Source: Planctomycetota bacterium (GTDB lineage Bacteria; Planctomycetota; Planctomycetia; Planctomycetales; Planctomycetaceae). From it: DNA of 38,048 bases. Below are positions 8,543 through 16,301 of this stretch, one piece after another (the first letter of the stretch is position 1; every line of letters begins with the position of its first letter). The stretch covers positions 1 to 38,048 of the forward strand of contig QWPB01000091.1 in NCBI GenBank assembly GCA_003671275.1, written 5' to 3'. The notes beneath the pieces were generated by a model. The model saw nothing but the letters and a program-made list of their open reading frames with translations, was not told the DNA's origin and ran no database searches. The translations under genes were made by a program, and so were the position numbers.

Positions 8543-9069
8543 GATTCGACTCCTTGCGAATCGTCACGCGGGCCTCCTGTGTTCGGAGAAATCCTCGATT
8601 TCTCCGAACCTCCCGGCGTGACAGCCGGTGGAATAGCAAAAACTGCCGATCGGGGAAAGACGAGTTACTCTGGGGGAATTCGGTAGAGTGCGAGAAGCAC
8701 TTTGTCGGTGCCACGGGAACGGCTTGTGCTGCGGGATCAGGGGGCGTTCTTTGAGAGTGACCAAGTGGCACTCGATACCGGGAGCTGGCGTTTGCGGCGG
8801 GAGGAATCCATTGGGACGTAAGATAATCTCTACCAGGGAATGCGTCTTTTCCCATGCAAGGTCGTCTGGAATGTCCATTCACAAATGACTCCGACTCATA
8901 TTGCCGACGGTCCCCGCTTGGCAGCAGCCAATGTTCGGGGTACGCTGCCGGTGACCGTCAGGAGAGTTCCCCTTGGCGGAGGATCAGTGGAAGGCTTTTC
9001 ACAGGGCCCTCCAGTGGGTTGGTAGGCGATGCGTTTGGAGGCGCTCGCTTCGCGGGAAAGGAGCTATCG
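8543..9069. other. divergent intergenic region with strong palindrome
   Basis: This 527-base gap lies between the minus-strand DUF11 gene and the plus-strand response regulator. It holds a perfect hairpin at 8581-8609. A weak promoter candidate for the plus strand is TTGAGA at 8751-8756, a 17-base spacer, and GATACC at 8774-8779. The response regulator's AAGGAG site is at 9058-9063. Short open frames here have no codon pattern or start context I would trust. Confidence 0.55.
8581..8609. repeat. perfect 13-bp inverted repeat
   Basis: GTTCGGAGAAATC (8581-8593) and GATTTCTCCGAAC (8597-8609) are exact reverse complements around CTC. The site is 39 bases upstream of the DUF11 start and about 460 bases upstream of the response regulator start. 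It could be a protein-binding site, a leader hairpin of the DUF11 mRNA, or a terminator for leftward or rightward transcripts; no U-tract follows. Confidence 0.7.
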
Positions 9070-9996
9070 ATGGTCTCTTTGCTGGTCATAGATGACTCTG
9101 CCGTCGATCGCAAACTCGCGGGCGGGCTGCTGTCGAAGCAGGACGGCTGGCAGGTGCATTATGCCAGTGGGGGCAAGGAGGCGGCCGGGTGGCTGCGTCA
9201 GCATTCCGTGGATCTGGTCATCACCGATCTGCAAATGCCGGAGATGAATGGTCTTGAGTTTGTCCGGCATATGCGGTCCGAACATGCCATCACCCCGGTC
9301 ATTCTGATGACGGGTCAGGGCAGCGAAGATATCGCGGTACAGGCCCTGGAAAGCGGTGCGGCCAGCTATGTCCCCAAGCGGTTATTGACCAGCGATCTGG
9401 TGGATACCGTCGACCGGGTGTTGACTCTGGTTGGAGAGAAACGAGTCCGCCGGACCTTGATCAGCCGCATGGAGAAGCTGGAAACGCGGTTCATTCTGGA
9501 GAGTGATCCGGCCCTGATCAGTTCCCTGGTGTCCTACCTCCATGGGCTGGTTGTGGATATGGGAATCTTCAGTGAGAGTGAGCGACTGAAGATCGGTGTG
9601 GCCATGGAAGAGGCTCTGCTGAATGCGGCGTATCATGGGAATCTGGAAGTCAGTTCGGAACTGCGAGAGCACGACTATTCGACGTTTTACGATCTGGCCC
9701 GGGAACGTCTGACAAAAGAACCCTACAGTTCCCGACGCATCTACGTGGATGTCAACCTGTCCGTGGATGGGCTTCGGTATACCATCCGCGATGAAGGGCC
9801 GGGATTTGATCCCCACAGCCAGCGAGATCCACGGGATCCCGGGAACATCGAACGGCCCTGTGGTCGAGGGTTGCTGTTGATGAAGACGTTTATGGATCGT
9901 GTCGAGTACAACGACATGGGCAACGAAGTGACCTTGATCAAGCGGACCATCGGCGAAGCCCCTTCCACGGAAATCACCCCCACGTTGGTGGACTGA
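9070..9996 (+). CDS. response regulator fused to RsbW-like HATPase domain
   Basis: This 308-residue soluble signalling protein has two domains. Residues 4-120 are a receiver domain with acidic pocket D8/D9, phospho-acceptor D53 in ITDLQMPEMNG, switch T81 and K103. Residues about 145-295 are a HATPase_c domain of the anti-sigma-kinase type: N-box EEALLNAAYHGN (E181, N185), G1 box DEGPGFDP (D241-G245), and GRGLLLM at 265-271. No histidine phospho-acceptor domain is present, which fits an RsbW/SpoIIAB-like kinase or antisigma factor controlled by phosphorylation of its receiver. AAGGAG at 9058-9063, six bases before the ATG, fixes the start. The partner histidine kinase, anti-anti-sigma factor and sigma factor are not in this window. 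Confidence 0.92.
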   Translation: MVSLLVIDDSAVDRKLAGGLLSKQDGWQVHYASGGKEAAGWLRQHSVDLVITDLQMPEMNGLEFVRHMRSEHAITPVILMTGQGSEDIAVQALESGAASYVPKRLLTSDLVDTVDRVLTLVGEKRVRRTLISRMEKLETRFILESDPALISSLVSYLHGLVVDMGIFSESERLKIGVAMEEALLNAAYHGNLEVSSELREHDYSTFYDLARERLTKEPYSSRRIYVDVNLSVDGLRYTIRDEGPGFDPHSQRDPRDPGNIERPCGRGLLLMKTFMDRVEYNDMGNEVTLIKRTIGEAPSTEITPTLVD

Positions 9997-10043
9997 ATCG
10001 CGCGCCCCTCTGACCTCCGACGATCCCTTTCGGATTGAGCATC

Positions 10044-11186
10044 ATGAAATACTGGACGATCGTTGCCCCGTTGTTCGCCCTGATGGGTGTAGCGCCCTCT
10101 CTGGCGGCCGACCTGTCCGAGCCCCTTCAACGGGTCAAGGCGATCAAAAAAGACGGTCAAGGCCATGCCGAGGCGATTGTCGCGATGCGAGTGCTGGAAA
10201 AGGCTGAGGCTGTCGACCTGCCCGTGCTGCTGTCCGCCATGGATGACGCCAATCCACTGGCCCTGAACTGGCTGCGGGGGGCCTTTGAGGCCGTGGCGTC
10301 AAAACCGGGAGCTATCCTTCCGCAAGATGCGTTAATGAAGTTTTTTGAGGATGAGTCCCATCTGCCCCAGGCGCGGCGGCTGGCTTACGACACGCTGAAG
10401 ACGCTGGATTCGGGGTTGGAAGAGCGAGTCATTCCTACGCTGCTGAATGACCCCAGTGCCGAACTGCGACGGGATGCCGTGGCCTACACGATGCAGCAAG
10501 CCGAGAAGCTGGCTGCCGCGGGGCAAAAAGAGTTGGCCCTGGAGAAGTATGGAGCTGCCTTGACTGGGGCGGTGGATGAAGATCAGCTCAAAGAGCTGGC
10601 CGAAGTGCTGAAGGGGTTTGATCAGAAAGTGAACCTGGTGGAACACTATGGATTCGTGACCACGTGGCGGGTCATTGGACCGTTCGACAACAAGGACAAG
10701 AAGGGATTTGATGTCGTCAATCCTCCGGAGAAGGTGATCGCCTTTGACCAGGAATACGAAGGAATGGCGGACACCGACGGGAAGCCGTTCCAGACCAAAT
10801 GGGTCGCCCTGACTTCCGAAGACGAGATGGGCGTCTTCGACATCAACAAGTTGTTCGCCAAACACAAAGGGGCCACTGCCTATCTGGCCTCGGAGTTCGA
10901 AGCCGCGGCGGCCCAGTCGGTCGAGTTCCGGTTCGGAACGTCGAACGCCTGGAAGCTGTGGGTCAATGGCGAATTGCTGTTCTCCCGCGAGGAATACCAT
11001 CGGGGGATGTTTCTCGACCAGTACAGCGTGCGCGGGCAGCTGAAGCCGGGTAAGAACACGATCCTGATGAAAGTCCTGCAGAATGAGCAGGAGGAAAGCT
11101 GGGCCCAGGATTGGAGTATTCAGTTCCGCGTCTGCGATTACTCGGGGCGGGCGGTGAAACCAGCCCGGCCGGTGGCCGGTCAATAG
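10044..11186 (+). CDS. secreted HEAT-like protein with C-terminal beta-sandwich
   Basis: This protein of about 380 residues starts with a signal peptide (IVAPLFALMGVAPSLAADLS). Residues about 30-190 are helical with a HEAT-like repeat character (LLSAMDDANPLALNWLRGAF; VIPTLLNDPSAELRRDAVAY). From about residue 205 the protein switches to a beta-rich region (TTWRVIGPFDNKDKKGFDVV, LWVNGELLFSREEY, LKPGKNTILMKVLQNEQEE) like the galactose-binding or PA14-type sandwiches common in planctomycete exported proteins. It lies 58 bp before the PQQ-propeller gene on the same strand, and the two may be co-transcribed. Function is unknown; protein or glycan binding in the periplasm is inferred. Confidence 0.78.
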   Translation: MKYWTIVAPLFALMGVAPSLAADLSEPLQRVKAIKKDGQGHAEAIVAMRVLEKAEAVDLPVLLSAMDDANPLALNWLRGAFEAVASKPGAILPQDALMKFFEDESHLPQARRLAYDTLKTLDSGLEERVIPTLLNDPSAELRRDAVAYTMQQAEKLAAAGQKELALEKYGAALTGAVDEDQLKELAEVLKGFDQKVNLVEHYGFVTTWRVIGPFDNKDKKGFDVVNPPEKVIAFDQEYEGMADTDGKPFQTKWVALTSEDEMGVFDINKLFAKHKGATAYLASEFEAAAAQSVEFRFGTSNAWKLWVNGELLFSREEYHRGMFLDQYSVRGQLKPGKNTILMKVLQNEQEESWAQDWSIQFRVCDYSGRAVKPARPVAGQ

Positions 11187-11244
11187 TCATGGTGTCTATC
11201 GATCAAGGTTCCCCTTGTTCCCCTCACAAACAGCGATCTCAATC

Positions 11245-12453
11245 ATGCAACTTCGGATAACTCTGGCGGCGCTGCTTTGTCTGACCGCACCTCTGGCTGC
11301 GGACTGGCGTCAATTCCGGGGCGACGATGCCAATGCGGTCGCAACGGGGGCCGCTCCCCCCACGACGTTCAGCGATACCGAGAACATGGCCTGGAAGGTC
11401 GACCTGCCGGGACGGGGGCTCTCCAGCCCGATTGTCGTCGGTGATAAGGTCTTCCTCTCGGCCAGTAGTGGCCCGCGACAGGACCGGTTGCATCTGATCT
11501 GTTTCAATGCCCAGGACGGGACCGAACTGTGGCATCGCCAGTTCTGGGCCACCGGGCGCACGGCCTGTCATCCGAAGACCTGCGTCGCTGCACCGACGCC
11601 GTGTTCGGACGGAAAACGGGTCTTTGCGGTCTACTCGACGAATGACGCCGTTTGTCTGGACCTGGACGGAAACCTGCAGTGGTATCGGGGCCTGGCCATT
11701 GACTCTCCGAATGCCAGTAACAGTCTGGGGATGTCCTCTTCTCCGGTGGTGGTCAACGACACGCTGTGCGTGATGGTCGAATGCGACGCGGACTCGTTCA
11801 CGACGGGGATCGACGTCGAGTCAGGCGTGACACGTTGGAAGATGGAGCGGCCTCGTAAGGCCAATTGGACATCACCGGGAATCATGCGGGGAGCCGCGGG
11901 TACTGCGGATCATGTGCTGGTTCAGTCTTCGGCTGGTGTCGTAGCGGTTGAGCCCAAGAGTGGCCAAGTCGCCTGGAACTACGGCGATGGCGCCGCGACG
12001 ATCCCTTCGCTGGTGGTGTCGCAGAATGTGGCCTACGTCCCGTCTCACGGGATCACTGCCTTGCGGCCCAGCCCCACGGGCAGCGAGGTTCCCGAGATGC
12101 TGTGGCGTGCCGAAAATGTCTCGCCGGGCACGGGCAGCCCGCTAGTCTACAAGGGAGCCTTGTATGTCGTGGCCAACGGCGGTGTGTTGAATCGCGTGGA
12201 CCCTCAGGACGGATCGAAGAAATGGCAGACCCGGCTGAAGGGGAGCTTCAGTGGCAGTGCCGTGGCCGCGGGCGATCACCTGTACTGTTTTAACGAAGAG
12301 GGCCTGGGACAGGTCGTGGCCCTCAAGGAGGATGGGGGAGAACTGGTCCATAGCCACAGTCTCGGAGAGACCATCCTGTGTACTCCGGCGATCAGCGACG
12401 GCGCTCTCTACGTGCGGAGTGATAAGTTCCTGTGGAAGATCGCCGCAAAGTAG
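11245..12453 (+). CDS. secreted PQQ-like beta-propeller protein
   Basis: This 402-residue exported protein has a signal peptide (LRITLAALLCLTAPLAADW) and then WRQFRGDDANAVATG, the standard opening of planctomycete PQQ-like propeller proteins. Repeats of the PQQ/BamB type follow: FNAQDGTELWHRQFW, DLDGNLQWYRGLA, DVESGVTRWKMERP, EPKSGQVAWNYGDG, DPQDGSKKWQTRLKG. No residues for PQQ-dependent dehydrogenase activity or a haem site are apparent, so it is more likely a scaffold or binding propeller. The ATG at 11245 is chosen because the signal peptide begins there. It is second in a tandem pair with the HEAT-like gene. Confidence 0.88.
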   Translation: MQLRITLAALLCLTAPLAADWRQFRGDDANAVATGAAPPTTFSDTENMAWKVDLPGRGLSSPIVVGDKVFLSASSGPRQDRLHLICFNAQDGTELWHRQFWATGRTACHPKTCVAAPTPCSDGKRVFAVYSTNDAVCLDLDGNLQWYRGLAIDSPNASNSLGMSSSPVVVNDTLCVMVECDADSFTTGIDVESGVTRWKMERPRKANWTSPGIMRGAAGTADHVLVQSSAGVVAVEPKSGQVAWNYGDGAATIPSLVVSQNVAYVPSHGITALRPSPTGSEVPEMLWRAENVSPGTGSPLVYKGALYVVANGGVLNRVDPQDGSKKWQTRLKGSFSGSAVAAGDHLYCFNEEGLGQVVALKEDGGELVHSHSLGETILCTPAISDGALYVRSDKFLWKIAAK

Positions 12454-12484
12454 TGCCGATTCCGATTTGCCTTCCTCTCACACC

Positions 12485-12534
12485 GACAGGAATGTCTGTG
12501 CCACAGTTCCGTGAGGCAGACATTCCTGTCTGCC
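12485..12534. repeat. nested palindromes after the PQQ-propeller gene
   Basis: GACAGGAATGTCTG (12485-12498) is the exact reverse complement of CAGACATTCCTGTC (12517-12530), giving a 14-bp stem around 18 bases. The right arm is itself part of an 8-bp palindrome, GGCAGACA TTCC TGTCTGCC (12515-12534). It lies 31 bases after the propeller stop and could act as a terminator for that gene or for the convergent DUF1501 gene. It shares its core with the repeat at 5377. Confidence 0.65.
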
Positions 12535-12586
12535 GAGCCTGTGAGCCAATCTAAAACGGCTCCTATTCCCGCCCCCCCTCCCCCCG

Positions 12587-14014
12587 CTACGCCATTATCT
12601 CGGGGACGAGCTTTCCGTGGATGTCGGTCAGGCGAAAGTCGCGACCCTGAAAGCGGTAGGTCAAACGTTCGTGGTCGAACCCCATCAGGTGCAGCAGCGT
12701 GGCATGCAGGTCGTGAACGTGGACTTGACCTTCGGTCGCTCCGAATCCCATGTCGTCAGTGCTGCCGTGGATGTGCCCGGCTTTGATCCCCCCACCCGCC
12801 AGCCACATGGTAAATGCATCGACATGGTGATCCCGTCCGACCGTACCGCGCTCTTCGCCCATGGGGGTTCGCCCAAACTCTCCGCCCCAGATCACCAGTG
12901 TGTCGTCCAATAATCCGCGACGCTTCAGGTCGAGGATCAATGCGGCTGACGCCTGATCGGTCTCTGTCGTCGTCTTAACCAACGCTTTTTCCAAGTCTGC
13001 ACCGTCTCCCCCGTGATGGTCCCAGTCGGTGTGATACAGCTGGACGAAGCGGACACCGCGTTCGATCATTCGCCGGGCCAGCAGGCAGTTCATGGCGTAC
13101 GAAGGCTTGCCGGGTTCGGCGCCGTACAGCGCCAGTGTCTCCTGCGTTTCGCCGTCCATCGAGATCAGTTCGGGGGCGCTCGACTGCATTCGGAAGGCGG
13201 TCTCATAGGCTGCAATCCGCGTCTCGATCTCTGGGTCATGGACCGCTTGAACCCGCTGTTGATTCAGTTGACCGAGCGTGTCGATAAAATCCCGTTGACC
13301 ATCCGGAGTGATCCCCGGCGGTGTGTCGAGATGCAGGATCGGAGCTCCTTTTCCGCGAAACGGAACACCTTGATAGGTGGTTGGCAGAAAACCGCTGGAC
13401 CACAGCGTGTTCCCCGCCCGGGGGCCGCGTGGCCCCGATTGCAGAACGACAAACCCGGGCAGACTGGCGGACTCGCTGCCCAATCCGTATGTCACCCATG
13501 ATCCCAATGAGGGACGTCCGGGAGCCTGGAACCCGGAATTCATGAACATCTTGGCGGGGCCGTGGTTGAAGACATCAGTCTTCATCGCCCGTAGCCAGCA
13601 GACCTCATCGACAATCTTTTGATGATGAGGAACCAGCCGCCCCAGTTCCATTCCGCACTGCCCGTATCGACCAAACGTCTCCTTCGTCCCCAACAACTTC
13701 GCGTCCGGCTTCAGGAACGCAAATCGGCGTCCCCGGGTGAAACTTTCCGGGGGGGCCTGTCCGCTGTACTTGCGCAGCTCGGGCTTGTCGCTGAACAGCT
13801 CCAGCTGGCTCGGTCCGCCTGCCATGAACAGGTAGATGACGTTCTTGACCTTCGCGGGGAAATGCGGCTGGTGGGGAGCCATCGGGCTGACCGCCGCCGG
13901 GGATTCCCGCGCCAGAATGTGTCCCAAGGCCAGTGCGCCGAAATTCAATCCACAAGTCTGGAGGAACTGGCGACGAGCGGAGTGGTTGGCAGAGTTCACG
14001 GGGTCCATGGTCAT
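12587..14014 (-). CDS. DUF1501 domain-containing protein (second copy)
   Basis: This 475-residue DUF1501 protein is of the subgroup that usually sits downstream of a DUF1549/DUF1553 gene. It has a Tat-type leader with paired arginines (SARRQFLQTCGLNFGALALG) and the classic segments YLFMAGGPSQLELFSDKPEL, NHGPAKMFMNSGF, LPGFVVLQSG, RFVQLYHTDWDHHG, GGEFGRTP and GRDHHVDAFTMWLAGGGIK. The fold is related to sulfatases and phosphatases, with His and Asp residues that could bind metal, but no reaction is known. Starts at 14014 or 14008 are both possible. It differs strongly from the copy at 2373-3851, so this is not a recent duplication. No cytochrome partner is adjacent. Confidence 0.93.
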   Translation of the reverse strand: MTMDPVNSANHSARRQFLQTCGLNFGALALGHILARESPAAVSPMAPHQPHFPAKVKNVIYLFMAGGPSQLELFSDKPELRKYSGQAPPESFTRGRRFAFLKPDAKLLGTKETFGRYGQCGMELGRLVPHHQKIVDEVCWLRAMKTDVFNHGPAKMFMNSGFQAPGRPSLGSWVTYGLGSESASLPGFVVLQSGPRGPRAGNTLWSSGFLPTTYQGVPFRGKGAPILHLDTPPGITPDGQRDFIDTLGQLNQQRVQAVHDPEIETRIAAYETAFRMQSSAPELISMDGETQETLALYGAEPGKPSYAMNCLLARRMIERGVRFVQLYHTDWDHHGGDGADLEKALVKTTTETDQASAALILDLKRRGLLDDTLVIWGGEFGRTPMGEERGTVGRDHHVDAFTMWLAGGGIKAGHIHGSTDDMGFGATEGQVHVHDLHATLLHLMGFDHERLTYRFQGRDFRLTDIHGKLVPEIMA

Positions 14015-14185
14015 CTCGCGAATGGTCAGAAGGACTCCATTGGACCCATTGCGGCGTGCGGAATCAACATCTCAGTGGATTCGGGAATTCGGAAACGGAT
14101 GCGGAAATCTCGAAGGGGACGATTGGAACTGGTCACCCGACCGGACAGAATAGACCGTCAATCATCCTGAGGGGGTTCCCTGCGC

Positions 14186-15454
14186 ATGGCACGTATTGTT
14201 TCTTTGTCGGTGTTATCCACGTTGATCGTGGTATTGGGGCTGACATTTTTTCGGGTGCTGGCTCCGTTTGTAATGCCGCTGTTTCTGGCGGGGGTCACCG
14301 CGATTCTAATTCAACCGCTATTTCAGAAACTGGTCCGGCGCTGCCATGGCCGGGTTTCGCTGGCGGCGGGGATCATGACCTCGGGGCTGATGGGAGCGAT
14401 ACTGGTTCCGGCCACGATTGCGATTCTGCTGGCCAGTCTGGAGTTGTACACACTGTCGCATACGGTGGGTAACGAGGACTTTCTGCGGAAGGCCGGGGAC
14501 TCGGTTCGCGTCAAGTCCGATGATCTGATCATCCGGTCTGTGACATTTGCCAATGGATTCCTGCCCGAGCACCGTCGAACAGATCCTGCGAAAGCCATTG
14601 AACTGGTTCGAGACCGACTGCGAGATTCGATTAACGGATTAGGCGATCGTTCGCTGGGAATGCTGACATCATCGGATTCCCTGGGGGTGCTGGGGACCAC
14701 TGTGGGAACCACGGTCGACATCATTGGCAAGCTGCTCTCGACAACCGTCTCGGTCATGCTGGGATTGACCATCTTTATGGTCGCTCTCTACTACTTTCTG
14801 GCTGAGGGGCCCGAACTGATCGTGGCGACCGAGGCCCTGATTCCTGTCCATCTGGAGTATCAGCGGACGCTGCTGGACGCGTTTTCCAAATCGGTCCGGA
14901 GTGTCGTTCTGGCAACGTTTGCCGCCGCGATCGCCCAAGGCGTGGCGACGACGCTGGCCTTACAGCTGTGTGGGTTTGGCAATTTGTTTGCCTTACTTCT
15001 GCTCTCGACCATCTTCTCGTTGATCCCGCTGGCGGGGGCGTGGATCGTCTGGGGGCCATTTGCGATTGGGCTGTTTGCCAGTGGACATTGGGTCCAGGGG
15101 ACGATTCTGACACTGTATGGCGTGGTTATTATCGGGATGCTCGACAATGTGGTGCGGGCCTACGTGTTGAATTCGGATACCAAGCTTCACCCATTGCTGG
15201 CCTTTGTGAGTGTTCTTGGAGGAATCCAGGCCCTCGGGTTGTGGGGAGTCTTTATCGGACCGATTGTCGCGTCGTGTCTGTACGCGCTGGTCACCATCTT
15301 CAATACCGAGCTGTTCGCGCTCTCGCGGGAGAAGTTCTCACTGGAGGCCAGTCCCCCGACGGCTTCCGAGGTCGCGGTCGTTCCACCACCTGCTCCGTTG
15401 AAGGAGAGTTCTCAGGAACCCGCATCCGCCCACATGACCCAGGAGCCCTCATGA
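14186..15454 (+). CDS. AI-2E family transporter-like permease
   Basis: This 422-residue inner-membrane protein is of the AI-2E (UPF0118/PerM) family. Two N-terminal helices lie within residues 1-45, a soluble stretch follows, then a helix at about 185-205 (VMLGLTIFMVALYYFLAEGP) and a C-terminal bundle from about 235 (TFAAAIAQGVATTLALQLCG; LLLLSTIFSLIPLAGAWIVW; TLYGVVIIGMLDNVVRAYVL; GGIQALGLWGVFIGPIVASC). Family members export autoinducer-2 or act as sodium/proton antiporters; the substrate here is unknown. The last 45 residues are a Pro/Ser-rich tail. TGAGGGGG at 14168-14175 is a plausible ribosome site. Its stop overlaps the next start (ATGA), so the two genes are translationally coupled. 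Confidence 0.88.
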   Translation: MARIVSLSVLSTLIVVLGLTFFRVLAPFVMPLFLAGVTAILIQPLFQKLVRRCHGRVSLAAGIMTSGLMGAILVPATIAILLASLELYTLSHTVGNEDFLRKAGDSVRVKSDDLIIRSVTFANGFLPEHRRTDPAKAIELVRDRLRDSINGLGDRSLGMLTSSDSLGVLGTTVGTTVDIIGKLLSTTVSVMLGLTIFMVALYYFLAEGPELIVATEALIPVHLEYQRTLLDAFSKSVRSVVLATFAAAIAQGVATTLALQLCGFGNLFALLLLSTIFSLIPLAGAWIVWGPFAIGLFASGHWVQGTILTLYGVVIIGMLDNVVRAYVLNSDTKLHPLLAFVSVLGGIQALGLWGVFIGPIVASCLYALVTIFNTELFALSREKFSLEASPPTASEVAVVPPPAPLKESSQEPASAHMTQEPS

Positions 15455-16278
15455 ACCTTGCTGATGGACGGAGATTCTGGCTGGCACTGGGGCTATTTAT
15501 TGTCATGGGAACGGGTCAGCTTCGGGCCGAGGAGCTGCCTCCTGGGACTCCTGCTGGAGAGGGCGAGGCGCCCGCGTTGCAGATCTCACTGACCGACAAA
15601 TGGTCGGTTCTGCATAAGCCGGGGCGGGCTCGTCCGGGTGTCTTTCCCTTGCCTGAAAAAGGCTCCTTGCAATCGATTCCGGAGTTCGCGCTGACCGGGC
15701 CGATGCCCGGACATCCGTTCGGACTCGGGGAGTTTGTCGCCAATGGCACCTGGGGGATGACGCAGGGGGCTGTCACGGTGGTCGCGGAAAAGAATGCAGT
15801 CCTCAAACTGACGGCGGCGAACCAGTTCGAGATGGAAGGGGTGATCACGTCCGAGGGGCTGGGGGGCTGGTTCCTGCTCTTCGGCTGGAATCAGGGACAT
15901 GGATATTCGCTATCTAATTTTGTGCTGCGAGACAGCCCGAGCCCCTGGTTCCTGACCGAGTATCGCGCTGCCAAGGCGATCCCGAACACGAATCAGGAAA
16001 TCAAGAGTTTCGAATGGCGGGGGGAGCAGCCGATGTTCCTGTCCGTCGTTCAGAACCAGTTGAACCTGAAAGTCGGGACCACGGTCGTTGTCAAGGAGTT
16101 TCCGCTGGAGGATTACACACCCGGAGAGGTTTATCTGGGAACCTACGACACGCGTTACGGAGCCCGGACGGTGGCCGTGAAATCTCTTCGTGTGCGCGAT
16201 CCCGTGTTCACCCCGGTAAAGTCCGTGCCGGAAAAGAAGGCAATACCCGGCAAGAAGATCGCCCCCCAGGCCCCGTGA
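15451..16278 (+). CDS. secreted beta-sandwich protein (DUF1080/LamG-like)
   Basis: This 275-residue protein has a signal peptide (WLALGLFIVMGTGQLRAEEL). Residues about 95-250 form a beta-rich module resembling the concanavalin-like DUF1080/LamG fold: EFVANGTWGMTQGAVTVV, FEMEGVITSEGLGGWFLLFG, WNQGHGYSLSNFVLRD, EVYLGTYDTRYGARTVAVKS. The tail is Lys/Pro-rich. DUF1080 proteins include 3-keto-disaccharide hydrolases, but catalytic residues cannot be assigned here and a binding role is equally likely. The ATG at 15451 overlaps the permease stop by four bases. Confidence 0.68.
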   Translation: MNLADGRRFWLALGLFIVMGTGQLRAEELPPGTPAGEGEAPALQISLTDKWSVLHKPGRARPGVFPLPEKGSLQSIPEFALTGPMPGHPFGLGEFVANGTWGMTQGAVTVVAEKNAVLKLTAANQFEMEGVITSEGLGGWFLLFGWNQGHGYSLSNFVLRDSPSPWFLTEYRAAKAIPNTNQEIKSFEWRGEQPMFLSVVQNQLNLKVGTTVVVKEFPLEDYTPGEVYLGTYDTRYGARTVAVKSLRVRDPVFTPVKSVPEKKAIPGKKIAPQAP

Positions 16279-16301
16279 TCGAGGTCAACGACGGTCCATC
16301 G

